A DNA stretch of 16,646 nt from an uncultured Clostridia bacterium (GTDB taxonomy: Bacteria; Bacillota; Clostridia; TANB77; CAG-508). The stretch is taken from contig CAKOZB010000016.1 in assembly GCA_934131055.1 (NCBI GenBank), positions 1-16,646 of the forward strand. The letters run 5' to 3'. Positions 1 through 8,400 of this stretch are shown here, piece after piece. The stretch's first letter is position 1. Each line of letters begins with the position of its first letter. The notes beneath the pieces are model-generated. The model searched no databases, was not told the DNA's origin, and saw nothing but the letters and a program-made list of their open reading frames with translations. The translations under genes were made by a program, and so were the position numbers.

Positions 1-519
1 GACTTGTTCTGCAACTTTTATTTTATCTGAATCTCCTAAATCTAAATATTTCAAATTATTTACATTTATTTTTATTATGCTCAAGTCTAAATCTGTGTCT
101 GACCATACTACACTTGCTTTATAATTTTTCCCATTTTCTAAAGTTACATAGCACGTACTATTTTTCTCTCCTGACACATGTTGATTTGTAACAATATATC
201 CATCCTTTGAAACTATAAAGCCTGTTCCCAATCCTAGATTACTTGCACCATCTTGTAAGAAAATTGTAGTCCCTTTATTGGCAATTTTAGAGATTCCTAC
301 AACAGCATTATTTACGTTTTCTATCAATGTAGAAATATCTTTTTCTTCTGTTTTATTAGATACAGACGTCGGCTCTGCAGTGTAATCACTTGCATAATTT
401 TTTTCTGTTGTGAAGGATATGTACACACAATATGCTAATGTCACAAATGAAATTATTAATATTATTATTGCAATAGCTTCTAAACTTTTAATTATTTTCT
501 GCCCTCTATATTCTCTCAA
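1..519 (-). CDS. HtrA-like trypsin-fold serine protease, N-terminal part (3' end outside window)
   Basis: The visible 173 residues hold a short basic N-terminus, one hydrophobic segment (about residues 8-35) that should anchor the protein in the membrane with the protease outside, a polar linker (about 36-65), and the first half of a chymotrypsin-fold domain. The motif GLGTGFIVSKDGYIVTNQHV carries the catalytic His (residue 114), and DTDLDLSIIKI carries the catalytic Asp (residue 145). The serine loop and any PDZ domain lie beyond position 1, so catalytic competence and the exact subfamily cannot be checked. Such proteins (HtrA/DegP group) degrade damaged extracytoplasmic proteins. I chose TTG at 519 because GGAGG lies 7 nt upstream; in-frame ATGs at 540 and 558 lack a comparable site and would add 7 or 13 residues. 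The gene is divergent from the NRPS operon. The family call is firm; HtrA versus another trypsin-like protease is likely but open. Confidence 0.85.
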   Translation of the reverse strand, partial: MREYRGQKIIKSLEAIAIIILIISFVTLAYCVYISFTTEKNYASDYTAEPTSVSNKTEEKDISTLIENVNNAVVGISKIANKGTTIFLQDGASNLGLGTGFIVSKDGYIVTNQHVSGEKNSTCYVTLENGKNYKASVVWSDTDLDLSIIKINVNNLKYLDLGDSDKIKVAEQV

Positions 520-526
520 ACTAATT

Positions 527-531
527 CCTCC
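527..531 (-). promoter_or_regulatory. Ribosome binding site deciding a TTG start for the HtrA-like gene
   Basis: On the minus strand GGAGG sits 7 nt before TTG at 519. This is the best Shine-Dalgarno match near the 5' end of the gene. The in-frame ATG codons at 540 and 558 have only A-rich sequence upstream. The GGAGG itself would be coding if the ATG at 540 were used. Confidence 0.6.
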
Positions 532-665
532 AATATCCATTTTTCTTATTATTACCATTGCGTTTCGTTTTATTCAAATCATCTTCATTTGATTTAATTT
601 TGTTGTTTACACAATGTATTATCGCACACTTGTTATATTTGACTGTGTTTCATTCAATTTTGAAA

Positions 666-695
666 ATTACAATTTTTTATTACTAATAATGTCAA
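666..695 (-). promoter_or_regulatory. Candidate sigma-70-type promoter for the HtrA-like gene
   Basis: On the minus strand a perfect -35 box TTGACA (690-695) is followed after 18 nt by TGTAAT (666-671, 5 of 6 matches to TATAAT). Transcription would start near 659, leaving a leader of about 140 nt. That leader contains a short hairpin-forming repeat, TCAAAT/ATTTGA (574-592). The long leader is the weak point of the call; I saw no better promoter nearer the gene. Confidence 0.45.
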
Positions 696-724
696 TTTTT
701 TTCTACGGAATTGTAACTTTTTTA

Positions 725-753
725 TTGCAAAATCATCTCTACAATGGTAAAAT
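725..753 (+). promoter_or_regulatory. Candidate sigma-70-type promoter of the ligase-NRPS-kinase operon
   Basis: TTGCAA (725-730) and TAAAAT (748-753, 5 of 6 matches) are separated by exactly 17 nt. The start would fall near 760, giving a very short leader that still contains the AGGTGA ribosome site (762-767) before the GTG start at 773. The site lies in the 253-nt divergent region shared with the HtrA-like gene. The rest of that region (520-665) is AT-rich with no gene that I can see. Confidence 0.5.
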
Positions 754-772
754 GTGACCGTAGGTGATTTAA

Positions 773-2473
773 GTGAATAAAAATAAAATATATAATGAAA
801 AAACTGTTCATAGTTTTAGAGAATTAGTATCTTATTGTGCTACAAACTACGGCAATAGAACAGCTTTTACTATAAAGGATTCTAAAAAGAATTTACACGA
901 TATTTCGTTTATAGAATTTGAAAATAATATTAAGGAGCTGGGGTCTGCCCTACTTGATTTAGGATTAGAAAATAAAAAGATTGCATTAATCTCGCAAGAT
1001 AGATATGAGTGGTGTTGCAGTTATTTTGCAATTTCTACATCTAATAATGTGGTAGTTCCTCTTGACCATCTGCTTCCAGAAGTTGAACTTCAAAGACTTC
1101 TGATTGAAAGTAAGGTTGATGCTATTATTTTTGATAAAAAATATACTAAATGGGTTCAAGAAGTTTGTAAACAAGAAGGCTCAGCACTAAAATATCTTAT
1201 TTGCATGGATAACGTAAATAATGAAGATAACATTCTTTCCTATTCTATGTTAGTAGAAAAAGGCAAGAAATTAATAGAAGATAAAATGTCAAAGTATGAA
1301 AATATTAGTATTGACGTAAATGCTATGTCTATTCTAATTTATACTTCTGGTACGACAAGCAATCCTAAGGCAGTAATGCTTTCGCAGAGCAATATTTGCT
1401 CTAATTTATCTGCCATGACAACATTGATTAAGTACCACCCTGATGATAGTATTTTAGTATTTTTACCATTACACCATACATTAGCATGCCTTGCAAGTTT
1501 CTTATTCTGCTATTTTATTGGTTTTAGACTTTGCTTTGCAGATAGCATCAAAGATATTGGAAAAAATTTAGTAGAATATAAAATTAGTGGTTTAGTATGT
1601 GTACCAGCTGTTTTAGAGATTATGTATAAGCAAATTATGAGAGGAATTAAAAAATCTGGAAAATACATTCCTTTCAAGATATTGTCTGCAATTTCTAACT
1701 TTCTTTTGTTTTTCCATATAGATTTACGCAGAAAGTTCTTCAAAGACGTTTTAGACAATCTTGGTGGAAATATGAGAACTATAATTTATGGTTCTGCATC
1801 ATCAAATAAAAAGGTTATACATTTATTTAACACTATTGGCATTGTTATGATACAAGGCTACGGATTAACCGAAACTTCTCCTGTTATCGCATGTGAAAAT
1901 GACATTTATCATAGCGAGAAGGGCTCTTCTGGTTTTCCTTTATATAATGAAGAAGTTAAAATAGATAACCCTGATGAGACTGGAACAGGTGAAATTTTGG
2001 TAAAAGGTCCTAATGTTATGCTTGGATATTATAATAATCCAGAAGCCAACCAGAAAGCCTTTAAAGATGGATGGTTTTGCACTGGGGATTTAGGGAAATT
2101 TGGCAAAGATGGTTGTTTGTTTATATCTGGCAGAATAAAAGATTTAATTGTTTTAAGCAATGGGAAAAAAGTTTTCCCAGAAGAGATTGAAGCTCTAATA
2201 AACAAATTAGATTACGTTGAGGAAAGCATGGTTTATGAGCACAATGATAAAGTATGTGCAAAAATTGTGTATTCAAAAGATAATCAATTACTAAAAAATC
2301 TTTCAGGAGAAGAAATACATGATTTAATCGAACCAGAAATAAAAACATTAAATAAATCTAACTTACCAGTTTATAAATATATTAAGGAATTTACTGTAAC
2401 TGATGAACCTTTAATAAAGACTACTACACAAAAGATTAAGAGACATGAAGAGATGCGAAATTTAAAGAAATAA
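773..2473 (+). CDS. Fatty acyl-CoA/acyl-AMP ligase (ANL superfamily) supplying the NRPS
   Basis: This 566-residue AMP-binding enzyme should activate a carboxylic acid, most likely a fatty acid, with ATP, and transfer it to CoA or directly to the NRPS. Visible motifs are the P-loop-like YTSGTTSNPK (190-199), LPLHHT (about residue 230, typical of long-chain acyl-CoA synthetases), GYGLTETSP (362-370), the TGD and GR-K motifs of the hinge region, and a C-terminal TTTQKIKR containing the expected catalytic lysine. Length fits the long-chain acyl-CoA synthetase family. The start is GTG at 773 with AGGTGA 5 nt upstream. Only 16 nt separate its stop from the NRPS start, so the two are almost certainly co-transcribed. 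That context, plus an N-terminal C domain on the NRPS, indicates lipoinitiation. Chain length cannot be read from the sequence, and a housekeeping acyl-CoA synthetase role is a less likely alternative. Confidence 0.9.
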   Translation: MNKNKIYNEKTVHSFRELVSYCATNYGNRTAFTIKDSKKNLHDISFIEFENNIKELGSALLDLGLENKKIALISQDRYEWCCSYFAISTSNNVVVPLDHLLPEVELQRLLIESKVDAIIFDKKYTKWVQEVCKQEGSALKYLICMDNVNNEDNILSYSMLVEKGKKLIEDKMSKYENISIDVNAMSILIYTSGTTSNPKAVMLSQSNICSNLSAMTTLIKYHPDDSILVFLPLHHTLACLASFLFCYFIGFRLCFADSIKDIGKNLVEYKISGLVCVPAVLEIMYKQIMRGIKKSGKYIPFKILSAISNFLLFFHIDLRRKFFKDVLDNLGGNMRTIIYGSASSNKKVIHLFNTIGIVMIQGYGLTETSPVIACENDIYHSEKGSSGFPLYNEEVKIDNPDETGTGEILVKGPNVMLGYYNNPEANQKAFKDGWFCTGDLGKFGKDGCLFISGRIKDLIVLSNGKKVFPEEIEALINKLDYVEESMVYEHNDKVCAKIVYSKDNQLLKNLSGEEIHDLIEPEIKTLNKSNLPVYKYIKEFTVTDEPLIKTTTQKIKRHEEMRNLKK

Positions 2474-2476
2474 TAT

Positions 2477-2483
2477 AGGGTGA
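2477..2483 (+). promoter_or_regulatory. Ribosome binding site of the NRPS gene
   Basis: AGGGTGA lies 6 nt before ATG 2490, within the 16-nt gap after the ligase stop codon. This supports both the start codon and translation from a shared messenger. Confidence 0.65.
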
Positions 2484-2489
2484 ATTATT

Positions 2490-5400
2490 ATGAATAGAAA
2501 ATTATACGATTTAACAAATCCACAAATGAACATATGGGCTACAGAGCAGTATTATAATAATACTGCGGTTAATAACATTGGTGGCACTGTGCTTTTAAAG
2601 ACAAAATTAAATTTTAATATTTTGCAAAAAGCTGTTGCCAATGTTCTGAGAAAAAATGACAATTTTCATATTCATATTACAAAAGAAAATAATGCTGTTA
2701 AACAATATTTTGAATTTGAAGAATATGTTCCTGCAATTGTTGAAATAAAAAACTTGCAGGAACTACATAAGGTTGAGTCTGAGCTATGCCAAGAAAGTTT
2801 TGATTTACTTTCTAGCAAGCAATTATTTGAGACCAAATTATTTAAACTTCCAAACAACCATGGCGGTGTAATTGTGGTTATGCATCACATTATATCAGAT
2901 TCATGGACTTTAGGTTTGTACTGTAATGAAATAGTAAACGAATACCAATCACTACTTGATGCTGAAAACATTGAAAGTGATAGCTCTTTATGTGGCCAAT
3001 TTTCTTACAAAAGCTTTATTAAAGAAGATATTGATTATTTAAATAGTGATTCTTTTGAAAAAGATAAAAAATACTGGAATGATGTTTTCGAGACTATTCC
3101 AGAGGTTGCTACTGTGCCTTCAACAGTAAAAAAACTAACTAACAAAATTACATGTTCTGCTGCAAGACAAGCATTTAATATTTCTAAGCAGAACTCTACT
3201 AAAATTTTAGACTATTGCAGAAAAAATAGAATTTCTGTATATAATTTTCTTATGGCTATCTATTCAATTTACATAGGTAGAGTTTCAAATCTTGCCGATT
3301 TTGTAATCGGAACTCCAATTTTAAATAGATTAAATAAAGCAAATAAACAAACTAATGGAATGTTTGTAAGTACAGTGCCTTTACGCATAAACATAGAACA
3401 AAACTCTTCTTTTATAGACTTTTCTAAGAAGATTGGAGCTTCTTGTTTTAGTATGTTAAGACACCAAAGATACCCATACCAATGTATTTTGGAAGATTTG
3501 AGAAGAAAGGATTCTAACATTCCAAATTTATATAACATTATTTTATCTTACCAGATTACTAGCACAGTAAATGATAAAATTGATTGTGAATCTCATTGGA
3601 TTTTCAACGGAAATTGTGCTGATGATATGCAAATTCACATCGTAGACTACAATGGTTCTGGGACTTTGAGTATTTTCTATGATTATAAGACTTCGAAATA
3701 TATAAAATCTGAAATAAAACAAATGCATGAACGTATTAACCATATTATTGAACAGGTTTTGCAAGATGATAGCATTGATATTGAAAACATAGAAATTGTA
3801 ACGCCAGAAGAGAAATTGCAAATTTTAAACGAATTCAATAATACTAAAACAGATTATCCACGCAACATATCTGTAATTGAATTATTTGAAAATCAAGTTA
3901 AGGAAACTCCAAATAAGGTAGCCGTTGTCTTTGAAGATTCAGAACTTACATATGATGAATTGAATAAAAAAGCGAATCAACTTGCAAATATTTTAATAAC
4001 AAATAAGGTTAAACAAGACGATGTTGTTGGAATTTTCTTGGATAAATCATTGGAAATGATTGTTTCTATTTTAGCAATATTAAAATGTGGTGCAATTTAT
4101 CTGCCTATTGATATACACTATCCGGATTCTAGAATTAACTACATAATTGAAAATTCTGGAGCAACTATTGTTTTAACAGATACAGATACAAAAAAATTTA
4201 ATTTAAACACTATAAATGTATCACTAAATGAAAATTTTTATAAATTAAGTAATACTTCTAATATACTACGCAAGTTTGATGCTGAAGCTCCCGCATATAT
4301 TATGTATACATCTGGTTCTACTGGAACCCCTAAGGGTGTATTAATTGAAAACAGAAGCATTGTAAGGCTTGTTAAAAATACTAATTTTATAAAATTTAAT
4401 AAAAATGACAGAATGTTACAAACAGGCTCTATCGTATTTGATGCTTGTACTTTTGAAATATGGGGTGCCCTTTTAAACGGACTTTCTCTATATATTATTA
4501 AAAAAGAAGATTTATTAAACGCACACTCTTTAAAGAATTATATAGAAAAAAATAAAATTTCTATAATGTGGCTAACTGCCCCATTATTTAGCACGCTTTG
4601 TGAAGAAAATGCAAACATTTTTAATGGTGTAAAATACTTATTAACTGGTGGAGATGTACTTTCTCCAAAACATATTAATAAAGTTAGAAAATATAATCCT
4701 AATTTAACAGTAATAAATGGCTATGGTCCAACAGAAAATACTACTTTTTCTTGCTGTTTCAAAATAGAAAAAAATTATGTTGATTCTGTTCCAATCGGAG
4801 GACCTATTGCAAATTCAACATGTTATGTTGTTTCTAAATCTGGAAGTCTGCAACCTGTTGGTGTTCCTGGAGAATTGTGGGTTGGTGGTGACGGAGTCGC
4901 AAAATGCTACATAAACAACGAAGAAATGACTAAGCAAAAATTTATTAAAAATTATATGGATAACGACAAAGTATATAAGACTGGTGATCTTGTAAAATGG
5001 CTTACTGACGGTACAATTCAATTTATAGGAAGAATAGATAACCAGGTTAAAATAAGAGGTTTTAGAGTTGAATTAAGCGAAGTAAATAATAAAATTCTAG
5101 AATTTTCTAACGTAAAGTCTAGCTACACAACTATTTACACAAATAATAACGAAAAATTTATTTGCAGTTACATTATTCTTAAAAATGGCATTTCTACAAA
5201 TGAATTAAGGAGATATTTAAAGGAAGTATTACCTATTTACATGGTTCCAACATATATTGTGCCAATGGTTAGCTTCCCACTAAATGTGAATGGAAAAATA
5301 GACAAAAACTTGCTTCCAACACCAACAATAACTACAAACGAAAATATTATAAGCCCTAGAAACAAAACAGATAAAACTTTGGTTTCTATTTTAAAGAAAT

Positions 5401-8400
5401 ACTTGAAATTAGAAACAGTAAATTTATCGAACTCTTTTGTAGAGCTAGGAGGAGATTCTCTTTCAGCCATAAACATTATTGCGGAAATTGAAAATAAATT
5501 ACATGTTCAGCTACATATAAAAGACCTTTTGAACATGGCTAGCATAATGGATATTTCTGACTATATTGCTAATACTAGAACTCAAAATACAGCTTTTGTT
5601 TTAGAGAAAGCTACTAAAATGGATTTATATCCACTTTCTTCTGCTCAAAGAAGAATTTACTACGCATGTAAAATGGTTGGAGACGATACTCTAGTTTATA
5701 ATACACCTTGTGCTCTTCTAATAAATTCTATATTAGATAGCAAAAAAGTTGAAGAAGCATTTAAGCAAATTATTGAAAAGCAGAGTAGCTTTAGGACTAT
5801 ATTCGTGTTAGATGCAGACGAAGTAAAACAAAAAATACTCGATAAAGTAGATTTTGCAATCTCTGTTTTTAATAATAAATCTGACGAAAAAAATGCTATT
5901 ATAAAGAATTTTTCTAAGCCTTTCGATTTAGAAAAAGCACCTTTATTAAGAGTAGAATTACATTATTTAGATAACAACCAAACACTATTGCTTATCGATT
6001 CACACCATATAGTTATAGATGGCGTTTCGATGAATGTATTAATAAATGAATTTTTTGAATTATATAAAGGAAATGCATGTGAGGAAACTCCATTTGAATA
6101 TGTTGACTATTCAGTATGGGAAAAGGATTTTGTTAAAACAGATGCTTACAAAAAGAGTGAAGACTATTGGATAACAAGGTTTAAAGACTACGGTTTCGAA
6201 GCATTAAACCTTCCATATGACTACACAATTCCTGCAAACAAGACATATGTTGGAGAAAAAATATTTTCTAATATACCTACTACGACTTTTGAAAGAGTTG
6301 AGGCATTTGCTAGAAAATACAAGGTTTCCAGCTACACAGTATTTCTTTCTGCATTATATATTTGCTTATATAAATATACGAAACAGTCTGATATTGTTGT
6401 CGGTAGTCCTGTTGCAAACAGAGGAATTATTGGAACACGTAACATAATAGGAATGTTTGTAAACAATGTAGCTTTTAGAGCAAAAATTTTGCCAAACCAG
6501 AGTATTAGCACTTTTTTAAAATATGTAAATGACTGTATATTGCAAGATTTAGAAAACCAAGCATATCCATATGATGCTCTTTTAAAATCTCTGCATGTGC
6601 CAACAGACAACTCTAGGAATCCATTATTTGATATAATGTTTTCTTACCAAAATCAATCAAATGAAATCAATGTAGATGATAATGTTTCATATTTACCTGT
6701 AGAAACTAATACTTCTAAATTCAATATAACATTGGAAGTTGTTCCAAAATATGGTCAAATAAATGTAGAATACAGAACTGATTTATTTAAAAAAGAGACT
6801 ATTAACAGTTTTGTTGAACACTATATGTTCGTTTTAGGACAAGTTCTAGAAGACTTGAGCCCTTCTGTAAGTGGCATAAACATTATAACACCTTCGGAGC
6901 AAAGGGTTTTAGACAAATTCAACGCAACCTCTGGTGAAATAGACAGAGCCCCATTATGTAAATTATTCGAGAAGCAAGTTGAAAAAACACCTGATAATAT
7001 TGCTGTAATTTGTGATGATAAGACTCTTACCTATGCCGAATTAAATACTAAGGCTAACAGTCTAGCTCATTATTTAATCACTCGTGGTATAAAAAGTAAC
7101 GATATTGTTGCAATTATGACAAATAGGTCTTTAGAGACTATTGTTTGTATGATTGCTATACTTAAGGCTGGTGGTGCATTTTTAAATATTGACCCTACCT
7201 ACCCTGTTGACAGAACAAAATATTACATTGAAGACAGCAAGATTGAATATGTGCTTACTCAAAAATCTTTACGTGAAAAGGTTGAGGAAATAAAAAATAA
7301 AATAGAAATTGACCTTGATAATACCGAAATTTATGGAAAGAACTTTGAAAATCCAAATGTAGAGATACATGAACAAGACTTATCTTACATTATATATACA
7401 TCTGGCTCTACCGGAACCCCTAAGGGCGTAATGCTTAACCAGATTGGTCTTTCTAACATGGTACAAGCCATGACAAAAGTTTTGGATTATTTAAAAGATG
7501 GTCCAAACCATGCGATTGCATCTGTTACATCTACTCCTTTCGACATATTTGTGTATGAAATTGTAGTTTCACTTACACATGGAATGAGAGTTGTTATGGC
7601 AAACAACGCAGAACATAGAAATCCTAAGCTTTTAGATGCATTAATACGCAAGTACAAAGTTGACGTAATGACGGTTACTCCAAGTTTAATGAAAATAAAT
7701 TACGATAATCGTGAGCCAGATACGGCTTTAGCACAAGTTAAAAACATGGTATTCGGTGGAGAACCTCTACCAGAAAAATTCGTAAAAGACTTACGTGCTC
7801 TAGCTGATGATATTACAATATACAACATATACGGTCCTAGCGAAATAACGGTTTTATCAAACGTACAAAACCTTGATAATGAAAAAGAAATTACTGTTGG
7901 ACCACCAATCTTGAACACACAAATGTATATTTTAGATAGTGACATGAAACAAGTTCCAATCGGAGTTATTGGCGAAATTTATATTACTGGAATTCAAGTC
8001 GGTGAAGGCTATATTGGAAAGAAAGAATTAACAGAACAACGCTTCTTAAACAATCCTTTCGGTCCTGGAAAAATATATAAATCTGGTGACATCGGTAGAT
8101 GGACATTTGATGGAAAAATTCAATGTTTAGGAAGAATTGATAACCAGATAAAGCTAAGAGGCTTGCGTATTGAGCTTTCTGAAATCGAAGATGAGATTGC
8201 TAAAATGCCAGGAGTATCATCTTGTGTTGTAAATAAAATAACATTAGACAATAAAGAATGTTTATGTGCATACTATGTTTGTGACACTGATTTAACAGAG
8301 CAGCAAATTAAAGAAAACTTACGTAAATTCTTACCACAATATATGATTCCAACACATGTTGTAAAGCTTGACTCTATGCCTTACACTATAAACAGAAAAA

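Noticed and set aside
410..592. 60-codon plus-strand open frame over the start of the HtrA-like gene and its upstream region
   Set aside because: It is the complement of the membrane segment of the protease, which explains its hydrophobic look. It has no ribosome binding site.
656..668. Perfect palindrome AATTTTGAAAATT in the divergent intergenic region
   Set aside because: It consists almost wholly of A and T in a very AT-rich stretch, so chance occurrence is likely; on its own it does not support an operator call.
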